A stretch of DNA of 64,000 nucleotides from Cognatundibacterium squillarum. GTDB lineage: Bacteria; Pseudomonadota; Gammaproteobacteria; Burkholderiales; Burkholderiaceae_D. Location: contig NZ_BMYU01000001.1 of assembly GCF_014652435.1 (NCBI RefSeq), forward strand, positions 1-64,000, given 5' to 3'. Below are positions 28,194-36,575 of this stretch, one piece after another; the stretch's first letter is position 1; each line of letters begins with the position of its first letter. A program made the position numbers and the translations under genes. Below the pieces are notes generated by a model. The model did no database searches. It saw nothing but the letters and a program-made list of their open reading frames with translations, and was not told the origin of the DNA.

Positions 28194-29876
28194 GTGAAAA
28201 TTGAGAATACAAAGGTTTCGACCCGTCTGGTTGCCGGCTTTGGGATGGTTCTGGTCTTTCTGATGCTGATACTGGGGCTTGGTATCCTCAATATGCAGAA
28301 AATTCATGACCGCGCAGAACACATCGTTAAGTTTAATGATGAAGAAATTCGGCTTGCACAAACGATGTATCTGACAGTGACTGAGCGTGCACTGGCTTTG
28401 CGTAATCTGATTCTTCTTGAGGAAGAAAAAGAGATCCAGATTGAAGTCGAGCGGATTGCAGCGCAAAACAAAAAATATTTCCAGGCACAGGAGAAGCTTG
28501 AAGCACTGGTCAAGAAAGATCCGGAATCCACTGATGCCGAACTGATAATGCTGAAAGCCATCAGCGAACAGGCAAAGCTGAGTGAACCTTTTATTGCAAG
28601 AGGGCTGGAACTCGCGATGCAAAAGAAAAAAGAGGAAGCCTATAAGCATCTTCGCTACGACTATCGTCCGGCTCAGAAAAAATGGTGGGAATTAATTTCG
28701 CAATTTATTCAGGCGGAGGAAAAGCAGAATCTGCTGGCTGTGGAAGCTGCGGAACAAGGATATCAGACAGCGAAATCTTTGTTGCTGACGCTCGGTGGAT
28801 TGGCATGGCTGGCAGGTGTTGCCGCATCCTGGCTGATTGTGAAGAGTCTGCTGAATCAGCTTGGTGGTGAACCAAGCTATGCCGTAAAAATTGCGGAGCG
28901 TATTGCTGGTGGTGATCTGAGCATGGAAATTCGTGTAGATGAAAAGCATCCGCACAGCCTGATGCACGCAATGCGGGACATGCGAAACGGCCTCGGAGAT
29001 ATCGTTGGCAGAGTCCGTACAGGAACAGAAACAATCGCTTCTGCTTCACGCCAGATTGCATCCGGAAATATGGATTTGTCTGAGCGCTCGGAACAGCAGG
29101 CGGGAGCACTGGAAGAAACAGCCTCTTCAATGGAACAGCTGACTTCCACGGTTCAACAGAATGCGGAAAATGCCCGTCAGGCGAATCAACTGGCGCAGTC
29201 GGCGGCAGATGTTGCGACTCGTGGCGGAACTGTGGTGGATGAAGTCGTTCATACCATGGGAGCAATTAACGATTCTTCGCGCAAAATTGTTGAAATTATC
29301 AGTGTGATTGACGGAATTGCATTTCAGACCAATATTCTGGCACTGAATGCAGCGGTTGAAGCAGCAAGGGCGGGTGAGCAGGGGCGCGGCTTTGCAGTGG
29401 TTGCCAGCGAAGTTCGTAATCTTGCGCAACGCTCTGCTGAAGCGGCCCGCGAAATCAAAAAACTGATCGAAGATTCTGTGAGCAAAGTTGTCGCAGGTAC
29501 CGAACTCGCAGATCAGGCTGGTAATACAATGGCGGAAATCGTAAGTAGTATTCAGAAAGTGACCGGCATTATGGGGGAAATTATGACGGCCACTCAGGAG
29601 CAGCGATCGGGTATCGAACAAATTAATGAAGCAATCGTGCAGTTGGATGATACCACCCAGCAGAATGCCGCTTTGGTGGAAGAGGCTGCCGCAGCGGCAA
29701 AGTCATTGCAGGATCAGGCAGATTTACTGAACGATGTTGTCTCAGCATTTGTTATTCAGGGTCAAAAGCCGATAACCGCTGAAGTAACACATGCGGAAGT
29801 GCTGACACTGCCGAAACGTGCTGTATCGCAACACATTCCAAAGCGTATGAATGCGTTGAGACAAATACGGCGTTAA
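28194..29876 (+). CDS. methyl-accepting chemotaxis protein
   Basis: The protein (560 aa) is an inner-membrane chemoreceptor. The first membrane helix lies at about residues 12-34 (GFGMVLVFLMLILGLGIL). A helical periplasmic domain of about 150 residues follows, of the four-helix-bundle type, and a second helix (LLTLGGLAWLAGVAASWLIV) precedes HAMP. The signalling tip is the conserved IDGIAFQTNILALNAAVEAARAGEQGRGFAVVA. No C-terminal NWETF-type pentapeptide is present, so it may rely on other receptors for methylation. A GTG start at 28194 has CCGGAGG upstream. The ligand is unknown. Confidence 0.93.
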   Translation: MKIENTKVSTRLVAGFGMVLVFLMLILGLGILNMQKIHDRAEHIVKFNDEEIRLAQTMYLTVTERALALRNLILLEEEKEIQIEVERIAAQNKKYFQAQEKLEALVKKDPESTDAELIMLKAISEQAKLSEPFIARGLELAMQKKKEEAYKHLRYDYRPAQKKWWELISQFIQAEEKQNLLAVEAAEQGYQTAKSLLLTLGGLAWLAGVAASWLIVKSLLNQLGGEPSYAVKIAERIAGGDLSMEIRVDEKHPHSLMHAMRDMRNGLGDIVGRVRTGTETIASASRQIASGNMDLSERSEQQAGALEETASSMEQLTSTVQQNAENARQANQLAQSAADVATRGGTVVDEVVHTMGAINDSSRKIVEIISVIDGIAFQTNILALNAAVEAARAGEQGRGFAVVASEVRNLAQRSAEAAREIKKLIEDSVSKVVAGTELADQAGNTMAEIVSSIQKVTGIMGEIMTATQEQRSGIEQINEAIVQLDDTTQQNAALVEEAAAAAKSLQDQADLLNDVVSAFVIQGQKPITAEVTHAEVLTLPKRAVSQHIPKRMNALRQIRR

Positions 29877-29904
29877 TTGTCGATACTGAAATGCGGAGGT
29901 TGAT

Positions 29905-30618
29905 ATGAATTCCCTTGCACCCGCCACGGCGATGAGAAATTTACTGAATGAAATCGCCGATCGCCAGGAAAGCTTCGGACGTTTTTTGCAACGACCGGCA
30001 CCCGCTCAACGGCAGGTAGTCTGGCATCCTACGAATGTTGTAGAAGGGGAGCGGAATGCACTTTTTCAACAACAACCTGTATGTCTCTGGATGACTGGAC
30101 TCAGTGCAGCAGGTAAATCGACAATTTCGTATGCGTTGGAGAAAAAACTGCTGCAGGCGGGGCATGCTTGTGTGGTGCTCGACGGCGACAACCTCCGCCA
30201 TCATTTGTGTAGTGATCTTGGTTTCAGTGAGCAAGACCGTCGTGAAAATTTACGTCGTGCAGCTGAGGTAGCGCATTTGTTCAATGAGGCCGGAATGATT
30301 GTGATTACCGCGTTTATCTCTCCGTCTGCCAGCGATCGGGCGATGGCAAGAGCAATTATTGGAGATACACGATTTGTTGAGATATACGTTGATGCAGCTT
30401 GTTCCGTTTGTGAAGAACGTGACCCGAAAGGCTTATACCAAAGGGCACGAAATGGTGAAATTCCTCACTTTACCGGCATAAGCGCACCTTACGAAATACC
30501 GCTGCATCCGGACATTGTCTTGAAAAGTGACAGGCAGACAGTGGGTGGATCGGTACAGGTATTGTTCGACTACTTATCGGAACACAGTTTTATTGTTCAG
30601 CAATCAAAGGACGAATAA
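29905..30618 (+). CDS. cysC: adenylyl-sulfate (APS) kinase
   Basis: The protein (237 aa) phosphorylates APS with ATP to form PAPS, the sulfate donor. The P-loop GLSAAGKS is at residues 65-72; VVLDGDNLRHHLCSDLGFSEQDRREN is the APS-binding and DGDN motif; VITAFISPSASDRAMAR follows; ERDPKGLYQRARNGEIPHFTGI matches the family's lid region. An N-terminal extension of about 35 residues precedes the usual start of the domain. The gene has a good ribosome site (GCGGAGG). No ATP sulfurylase is nearby. Its stop overlaps the DHH gene by one base (TAATG). Confidence 0.95.
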   Translation: MNSLAPATAMRNLLNEIADRQESFGRFLQRPAPAQRQVVWHPTNVVEGERNALFQQQPVCLWMTGLSAAGKSTISYALEKKLLQAGHACVVLDGDNLRHHLCSDLGFSEQDRRENLRRAAEVAHLFNEAGMIVITAFISPSASDRAMARAIIGDTRFVEIYVDAACSVCEERDPKGLYQRARNGEIPHFTGISAPYEIPLHPDIVLKSDRQTVGGSVQVLFDYLSEHSFIVQQSKDE

Positions 30619-31595
30619 TGTCACTCAGTGCAAACGGCAGAGATATTGACGTCTTCAACGGTGATGCTGATGGAATTTGTGCTGTTCATCAGTGGCGTTT
30701 GGCCTATCCGGCAGACACTGAGCTCGTAACAGGTGCAAAACGTGACATCAGTCTGTTGCAGAACTTAAGTGCTTCATACGGTGACAGCGTAAACGTATTC
30801 GACATTAGTTTTGATCAAAACATTCACTCGATCCGTCAGTTATTGGATTCAGGCGTGAAGATGACCTATTTTGACCATCACAGTGCCAATACCCGTTTTG
30901 AGCATCCCGGACTAACGATGTACTGGGATGACGACCCAAAGGTTTGCAGCAGTGTTCTTGTGAACAATGCGCTAGGCCGGCAGTATTCTGAATGGGCGAT
31001 CGTCGGCGCGTTCGGAGATAACCTCAGTAACACGGCCCGAAAACTCGCCACATCATTGGGGTTGTCTGAGTATCAAGTCGGGCAACTTTGCGAGCTGGGA
31101 AAACTGTTGAACTATAACGCTTACGGTGAATCGCTGGCAGATCTGCATTTTCATCCGGCTTTATTGTATGCAGAAATGAGCCAGTATAAAGACCCGTTTC
31201 AGATGATTACTGAGGCAAGTGCTTTCAGAACGTTGCAAAGAGGGTATCACAGTGACCAGCTGTATTTAAATTCGCTGAATCCGACTGAAACGGGCAAAGA
31301 TGCAATACTGTATGTTTTGCCGGATCAGTCTTGGGCACGACGAATTTCAGGAGAATTCGCAAACCAGCTCGCAACTGATAATCCATCCAAATCATGTGCG
31401 GTTATCGTGCCAAAAACAAATTCAGCATTCGTTGTTAGCATCCGGTCTGCAATGCCGGATCTTCATCCGGCAAATACCTTTTGCGGACGTTTTTTGACTG
31501 GTGGAGGCCGGCGCAGCGCTGGAGGAGTCAATATTTTGCCAGCATCTGAACTTGACCATTTTGTAAGGTTGTTTTTTCAGTATTTTTCCGAATGA
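30618..31595 (+). CDS. DHH-family phosphoesterase
   Basis: The protein of 325 residues carries the DHH-family metal motifs NGDADGICAVHQW (about 14-26) and YFDHHSANTRF (DHH at 86-88), and a C-terminal DHHA1-like GGGRRSAGGVNILP. The family includes NrnA, which removes the 3'-phosphate from pAp. Placement between APS kinase and a sulfotransferase, coupled to the former by a one-base overlap, suggests that it recycles the PAP released by sulfation. This substrate assignment is inference. Other DHH enzymes cleave c-di-AMP or short oligonucleotides. Confidence 0.85.
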   Translation: MSLSANGRDIDVFNGDADGICAVHQWRLAYPADTELVTGAKRDISLLQNLSASYGDSVNVFDISFDQNIHSIRQLLDSGVKMTYFDHHSANTRFEHPGLTMYWDDDPKVCSSVLVNNALGRQYSEWAIVGAFGDNLSNTARKLATSLGLSEYQVGQLCELGKLLNYNAYGESLADLHFHPALLYAEMSQYKDPFQMITEASAFRTLQRGYHSDQLYLNSLNPTETGKDAILYVLPDQSWARRISGEFANQLATDNPSKSCAVIVPKTNSAFVVSIRSAMPDLHPANTFCGRFLTGGGRRSAGGVNILPASELDHFVRLFFQYFSE

Positions 31596-31646
31596 CGATT
31601 TCGTCTTGCCGATTCGTGTGCGCAGAGATCAAAAAAGGAGTGTGCC

Positions 31647-32681
31647 ATGGCTACACATGAAAAAAATGCTTCGCGTCCAAAGCCAGTATTGATGATCCCG
31701 TTGCGTCGCTGTGGTAGTCATGCTCTGCGATTACGCCTGAATAACAGTCCGGAATTCTATTCGCCATATCCATTGCATATTATCGATTTCATGCCGCTGC
31801 TCCCGCAGTATGGTGATTTGCAAAACGACGAAAACTATTTTCGTCTGCTGGTCGATGTGATTGGGTTGCAGTCAGTCAGTATGGTGAAGTGGAAAGATAT
31901 TGTGTTTGAACCCGCAGAGTTATTTGAAGCCTTGAAGAATGAGCCGCGCTCAGTTCACCGAATTTTGTGGGAATTACTGTTGCGCGCGGGTGAGCAGCAT
32001 GAGGCCAGGGTGGTGATGGATAAATCGCTGGACAGCGTGCGTTATGCTGATGAGCTGATGACCTTATTCCCCGATATGCTGTTTTTAAATGTTGTACGTG
32101 ATCCAAGAGCACAGGTCGCTTCGATGAACAGAGCGATTATTCATGATTACGATTCGCGTCTGAATGCACTGACCTGGTGTGAGGCACATCAGCTTGCAAA
32201 AAATGTTGTGGAGAAATGGCCGGACCGCGTTTTAACAATACGGTATGAAGATTTTCTGTCAGATCAGGAAACCGTTCTGCGCAGAATTTGTGCGTTTTTC
32301 GGGATCGCATTTCTGCCACAAATGCTGGACGTTTCCCATTCAGTCGAGGCGCAACAGATTTCCCGTATGTCAGCGCTGTGGGAGAGCAATTGTTTTGCTC
32401 CGATTATGGCAAATAAAGATAAGTTTTTAAGTCAGCTCAGGCTGGATGAAGTTGATGCAATTGAGTCAATTTGTGGTGATTGGATGGACTTATACGGTTA
32501 TGAGCGGATGACGAAGGCTGTTACGCATCTGAGTCCATCCATGCTGGAAGAAGCAAAGGCGACATCTGCAACGAAGCGTTCTGAGGCATGGATCAGACTG
32601 AAAGAGAATAATTTTAAAGACTTCATTCTCAGACGATTTCGTGCGGACTATCTGAACAGTCTGGCTACCCGATTGATATGA
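31647..32681 (+). CDS. PAPS-dependent sulfotransferase
   Basis: The protein (344 aa) has the two PAPS-binding features of the cytosolic/Golgi sulfotransferase fold. The N-terminal 5'-phosphosulfate loop is IPLRRCGSHALRLRL (18-27 region), and the 3'-phosphate site is FLNVVRDPRAQVASMNRA near residue 150. YEDFLSDQETVLRRICAFFGI is the typical downstream helix. The usual Lys/Thr of the loop (PKSGTTW) is replaced by RRCGSH, as in some bacterial branches. The acceptor is unknown. The ATG follows AAAGGAG. It is the last gene of the cassette. Confidence 0.88.
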   Translation: MATHEKNASRPKPVLMIPLRRCGSHALRLRLNNSPEFYSPYPLHIIDFMPLLPQYGDLQNDENYFRLLVDVIGLQSVSMVKWKDIVFEPAELFEALKNEPRSVHRILWELLLRAGEQHEARVVMDKSLDSVRYADELMTLFPDMLFLNVVRDPRAQVASMNRAIIHDYDSRLNALTWCEAHQLAKNVVEKWPDRVLTIRYEDFLSDQETVLRRICAFFGIAFLPQMLDVSHSVEAQQISRMSALWESNCFAPIMANKDKFLSQLRLDEVDAIESICGDWMDLYGYERMTKAVTHLSPSMLEEAKATSATKRSEAWIRLKENNFKDFILRRFRADYLNSLATRLI

Positions 32682-32754
32682 ACAGATTCTGGGCAGGCAT
32701 CAGCGAATACGAATCCTACGGTCGGTGAGCTGGCGCCTGCCCATTTCGTGATGA

Positions 32755-33372
32755 TCAGTTGATTACTACCATCAAAGCTGCAAACAAGACCAAAATTCCG
32801 GCAATTCGCTCAGTGGCGACAGCATATTTTTCTTTTGTAATCAGGTGTCTTGCGCGACTTGCTGCGATTCCGTAGCCAAGCAGGATGAACCATTCAGGGA
32901 CCATCGAACAAACTGCAAGAAGAAAGATCTGTAAAGACACTGGCTGAGATGTATCGACAAACTGTGGAAGTATGGCGATAAACATTAATAAGGTTTTCGG
33001 ATTGGTTAACTGCAGCATTAAGGCTTGCAGATAAACAGTAAGCGGAGGTGGCGACGTATCTTGCAGTTGACTGATCGTTAGTGGAGACGGGCGACCAGTC
33101 AGGGCGGATATACCAAGATAAGTCAGATACAGTGCGCCAAGATACTTGATCGTGACGAATAACCCGGGCGCTTGCAAAATCAAGCCGCTGATACCGCTGG
33201 CTGATAGCACGAAATAAATTGCATTTCCGCTCAGAATTCCCAACGTTGCATAAACAGATCGGCGCCATCCGCTTGTCAGGGCACAAGTAATGACCATCAT
33301 CACCGCCGGGCCGGGGGATAGTGAAAGCGCTGCTTCGGTAAGCGTAAATAATGCGAGACTCTGATAATTCAT
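32755..33372 (-). CDS. LysE/RhtB-family exporter
   Basis: The protein (205 aa) has six hydrophobic segments and the family opening EAALSLSPGPAVMMVITCALTSGWRRSV, followed by the QLTNPKTLLMFIAILPQFV signature. LysE/RhtB proteins export amino acids, homoserine lactone or related metabolites. It overlaps the preceding hydrolase gene by four bases (ATGA), so the two are co-translated. The exported substrate cannot be read from sequence. Confidence 0.9.
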   Translation of the reverse strand: MNYQSLALFTLTEAALSLSPGPAVMMVITCALTSGWRRSVYATLGILSGNAIYFVLSASGISGLILQAPGLFVTIKYLGALYLTYLGISALTGRPSPLTISQLQDTSPPPLTVYLQALMLQLTNPKTLLMFIAILPQFVDTSQPVSLQIFLLAVCSMVPEWFILLGYGIAASRARHLITKEKYAVATERIAGILVLFAALMVVIN

Positions 33373-34181
33373 ATCCCGCCATTCAGAATTGCAGACAATA
33401 ACTGCACAGTTTCCTCGCCGGATTCAGTCATCAGTGAGTGCCCTGCATTGGGGATGACATGCAAATGACTATTCTTGAAGTATCCGCTTGCCTTTTTGGC
33501 AGCGCTGAGCGGCGTCATTTTGTCGGCTTCGCCAGCGATAATATGTACAGGTACAGAGATTTGTTTCAGAGACTCAAAGTCAGGTTGATAAGCATCGCAG
33601 GCGTTCATGTCAGAAAAAAGCGTAAGCGCAGAGTTTTCGTGATGGATACGCTCCATCAGTTGCAGGCTGGCTGCGGTAATTTCACTTGAAGTCGCTATGC
33701 CTGAAGGTGTTTTTGCCGGATTGTGTGACCACTTGCAGATCAGTCGTATCGCTTCAAGAGGATTGTCTTTTGTCATTGCCAGTAATTGCGATGAAACAGG
33801 CATCGGTAGTGCCGTGCCCAGTAAGATCAGTTTCTGGCAATTGAGCTGATGTTTCATCGCCAATTCAATCGCGATCAGCGATCCCATGCTATGACCAGCA
33901 ATGACGGGATTGCGTACACCAAAATCGGTGATGAGCATTGCTATCCAGTTCGCCATTTCAGGCACCGACGCCAAAGGCTCACCACCTGATTGTCCATGGC
34001 AGGGGAGATCGGGTGAAATGACATTCCATCCCGAGTCCGAAAGGCAGTTTACTTGCTTATCCCATACAGTGTGATCATTCTGTGCTCCATGCAGTAAAAC
34101 GATCCAGGGCTGCCCTGGCTTCCATGTGTCGCATGTATTTCCTTTGAAAATCGTAACGTCCTGACTAGCCTGTTTTTTCAT
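33369..34181 (-). CDS. alpha/beta-hydrolase
   Basis: The protein (270 aa) has the alpha/beta-hydrolase core: IVLLHGAQNDHTVWD (oxyanion region), DLPCHGQSGG, the nucleophile elbow VIAGHSMGSLIA, the acid VHIIAGEADKMTP and the catalytic His in VIPNAGHSLM. There is no signal peptide. The ATG at 34181 is preferred to an in-frame TTG at 34196. Cellular substrate is unknown. It is coupled to the LysE-type exporter and may make or modify what that exporter handles (inference). The 300 bases upstream to the CBS gene hold no other gene I can support. Confidence 0.88.
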   Translation of the reverse strand: MKKQASQDVTIFKGNTCDTWKPGQPWIVLLHGAQNDHTVWDKQVNCLSDSGWNVISPDLPCHGQSGGEPLASVPEMANWIAMLITDFGVRNPVIAGHSMGSLIAIELAMKHQLNCQKLILLGTALPMPVSSQLLAMTKDNPLEAIRLICKWSHNPAKTPSGIATSSEITAASLQLMERIHHENSALTLFSDMNACDAYQPDFESLKQISVPVHIIAGEADKMTPLSAAKKASGYFKNSHLHVIPNAGHSLMTESGEETVQLLSAILNGGI

Positions 34182-34481
34182 GTTGTATAACGTCAATGAT
34201 AAAAAGTTGGATTCAGTGCCCGTGTGTATGGTTTGCAGATTTACACCGGAAAAACTGTGCCGAAGTGATCCCTGAGTGAAATTATGCCTGCTTATGTATG
34301 CGCTGAATATTGTGCAGAGTGAAACTGTTGTTTGATGTAGGCCACCTGTGTTTGACTGCGCATCATTTAGTCCATACGGTAATGGTTATGATTTGTATCC
34401 AACACGTTCAGGCTGGATTTTTTGCGGCGCATAAGATACATTGATATGCAGTTTATAAAACAAATTCGCGTGGAGGAAAAA

Positions 34482-34934
34482 ATGAAAGTATCTGAAATTC
34501 TGCAGGTGAAAGGTAATATCCTCTACACAGTGACGCCTGATACACCGATTATGGATGCTGTCAGTGTCATGGAAGAAAAAGATATTGGTTCTCTGGTGGT
34601 GATGGAATACGGCGAGCTGGCGGGGATACTGACTTTTCGCGAAGTGATTCGTGGTATTCACGGCAATAAAGGTACGCTTGCGGAGGCTGGGACCGTGCGT
34701 AAATTTATGGATGACCATCCGCTGACGGTTACGCCGGAAACTGAAGTGAATGAAGTGCGCCGGATGATGCTCGAAAAGCATTCCCGCTACTTACCAGTGA
34801 TGGATGCCAGAACTTTGCTTGGTGTAATTTCGTTTTATGACGTGGCAAAAGCGGTTTTGGAAGCGCAGAGTTTCGAAAATAAAATGCTGAAAGCGTATAT
34901 TCGTGACTGGCCAGCGCAGGAAGGTGAAGAATAA
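34482..34934 (+). CDS. tandem CBS-domain protein
   Basis: The protein (about 150 aa) consists almost only of two CBS motifs: ILYTVTPDTPIMDAVSVMEEKDIGSLVVME, then HPLTVTPETEVNEVRRMMLEKHSRYLPVMD. Such pairs bind adenosine nucleotides or SAM. There is no attached catalytic domain. The ATG at 34482 has a GGAGG ribosome site. It stands alone between the hydrolase and the FAD oxidoreductase and ends at a strong terminator. Confidence 0.9.
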   Translation: MKVSEILQVKGNILYTVTPDTPIMDAVSVMEEKDIGSLVVMEYGELAGILTFREVIRGIHGNKGTLAEAGTVRKFMDDHPLTVTPETEVNEVRRMMLEKHSRYLPVMDARTLLGVISFYDVAKAVLEAQSFENKMLKAYIRDWPAQEGEE

Positions 34935-34954
34935 AGTTGTATGAATGGAAGATT

Positions 34955-34980
34955 GCCCGCTCTATATAGCGGGCTTTTTT
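34955..34980 (+). terminator. Rho-independent terminator of the CBS gene
   Basis: The stem GCCCGCT / AGCGGGC with a TTTTTT tail. Confidence 0.9.
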
Positions 34981-35003
34981 ATTGGTAAGAGACAGGAGTA
35001 TAC

Positions 35004-36002
35004 ATGCTGAATATTGCTGTGATCGGAAGCGGTTTGGCCGGGTTGACGGCGGCACGTCAATTGCAACATGCGGGACATCATGTCACAGTCTATGAAAAAG
35101 CAATGGGTGTCAGCGGCAGGATGAGCACCCGCCAGACTGAAATCGGTGGTTTTGACCATGGAGCGCAGTACTTTACCGCAAGTACAGCCCGATTCAGAAA
35201 AGAGGTTTCAGACTGGATAAAGCAAGGCTGGGTTGCAGAATGGGATGGCCGTATCGTTGCACTGGAACACGGGAAAGTGACGACTGAGAAAAAGCGGACT
35301 GTGCGTTATGTTGCTGTACCAGGGATGAATGCCTTGGGGAAACAGTTGCAGCATGGGCTGGATGTGCGAACTGAGCATACGATTACTGCATGTGAACGCT
35401 GGAATTCGCAATGGCTGCTACGCTTCCGTAGCCCTGCCACCGCAATTGAGGCGACTGCGGGTCCGTTTGACCGCATCATAATGGCAGTTCCGGCTGAACA
35501 GGCTGCGCCTTTGCTGTCTGTTGTGCCTGAACTTGCTGCAGAAGCATCGGCAGTACATATGTCTCCATGCTGGACGATGATGCTGGGTTTTCCGTTTGAA
35601 CTGAATTTACCGTTTGACGGTGCGTTTGTGCAAAGCCACCGCTTAAACTGGATTGCACGTGACAATGCGAAACCCGGGCGCCGTGCCGGTGAGCGCTGGA
35701 TTGCACAAGCTGGTCCGGCCTGGAGTGAAGAGCATTTGCGCGATGAGCCTGAACGGGTGCTGGAAAAAATGCTGAAGGCTTTTCATGAAGAAACAGGAAG
35801 TCAGATTCAGCCCATGCATGCCGTTGTACACCGCTGGGCATATGCGCAGGCTGAAAAGCCGGTGGCAGCGGACTTTTTATATTCGGAAGAATTTGGCATC
35901 GGCGCTTGCGGAGACTGGTTCAGTGCCGGACTGGAGGGCGGAGGGAAAATTGAACATGCTTTCCTGAGCGCTTTGAATCTGAGTAAGAAAATCAGTAACT
36001 AA
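35004..36002 (+). CDS. FAD-dependent oxidoreductase (renalase-like)
   Basis: The protein (332 aa) has the N-terminal dinucleotide fold IAVIGSGLAGLTAARQL and the VYEKAMGVSGRMSTRQ motif with Glu binding the FAD ribose; FDHGAQYFTA is typical of the renalase/amine-oxidase-like group. The C-terminal GIGACGDWFSAGLEGG closes the FAD site. These enzymes oxidise reduced nicotinamide isomers or amines; the substrate is not known here. It is followed by a terminator at 36017. Confidence 0.88.
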   Translation: MLNIAVIGSGLAGLTAARQLQHAGHHVTVYEKAMGVSGRMSTRQTEIGGFDHGAQYFTASTARFRKEVSDWIKQGWVAEWDGRIVALEHGKVTTEKKRTVRYVAVPGMNALGKQLQHGLDVRTEHTITACERWNSQWLLRFRSPATAIEATAGPFDRIIMAVPAEQAAPLLSVVPELAAEASAVHMSPCWTMMLGFPFELNLPFDGAFVQSHRLNWIARDNAKPGRRAGERWIAQAGPAWSEEHLRDEPERVLEKMLKAFHEETGSQIQPMHAVVHRWAYAQAEKPVAADFLYSEEFGIGACGDWFSAGLEGGGKIEHAFLSALNLSKKISN

Positions 36003-36016
36003 TCGTGGTTTGCCGT

Positions 36017-36049
36017 AAAAAAGGCTGAACCTCTGGCTCTGCCTTTTTT
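36017..36049. terminator. terminator between FAD oxidoreductase and cupin genes
   Basis: Arms AAAAAGGC and GCCTTTTT flank a partly self-pairing loop; it can act for both converging genes. Confidence 0.7.
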
Positions 36050-36087
36050 GTTTTGAAGCAGGGGAAATTCATAGTCTGATGTCAAGT

Positions 36088-36552
36088 TCAGACAGGTGCG
36101 AATTTGCGCTCCAGTCTGCCAGCGTCATACAGGGTCCATGTTTTCCGGATATGTTGCGGCACTTTCCAGCGTGCAACTGTGCCTGCACGGAAGAAAGCGC
36201 TGTCACCGGCTTTCAGTGAGAATTTTTTACCCAGATACTCCAGTTCAACACCGCCTTCCAGAATATAGATTGCCTCATCGTGCGAGTAATGCCATTCGAA
36301 GGTACTCGCATCGCACTCAAAGATGCCTGAGGTGGTTTTACCGTCACTGGATTTGAAAAATTCACTTGCCCGAAAATTCGGTTTACCTTCAATTACCCAC
36401 GAAGAATTGACTTCCAGTGGTTTTAACTGCGGATGCGCCGCAGAATCACTCGGCGCTGAAACATTATTCCGGTGCTGTGCAATGCTATACAGATGCACGC
36501 CTGACAGGGCGATTGCTGCGCCGGCGATACAGTTAAAAAGAATGCGCTTCAT
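36088..36552 (-). CDS. cupin-domain protein with N-terminal anchor
   Basis: The protein (about 154 aa) has a hydrophobic N-terminal segment (ILFNCIAGAAIALSGVHLYSI), either a signal peptide or an anchor. The cupin core is at about residues 80-140: WHYSHDEAIYILEGGVELEYLGKKFSLKAGDSAFF, of the DUF861 type with His and Glu metal ligands partly kept. Function unknown. It lies 23 bases after the ABC exporter gene in the same direction and probably shares its transcript. Confidence 0.85.
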   Translation of the reverse strand: MKRILFNCIAGAAIALSGVHLYSIAQHRNNVSAPSDSAAHPQLKPLEVNSSWVIEGKPNFRASEFFKSSDGKTTSGIFECDASTFEWHYSHDEAIYILEGGVELEYLGKKFSLKAGDSAFFRAGTVARWKVPQHIRKTWTLYDAGRLERKFAPV

Positions 36553-36575
36553 GAAAATCTGGCCTTTCAATATTC

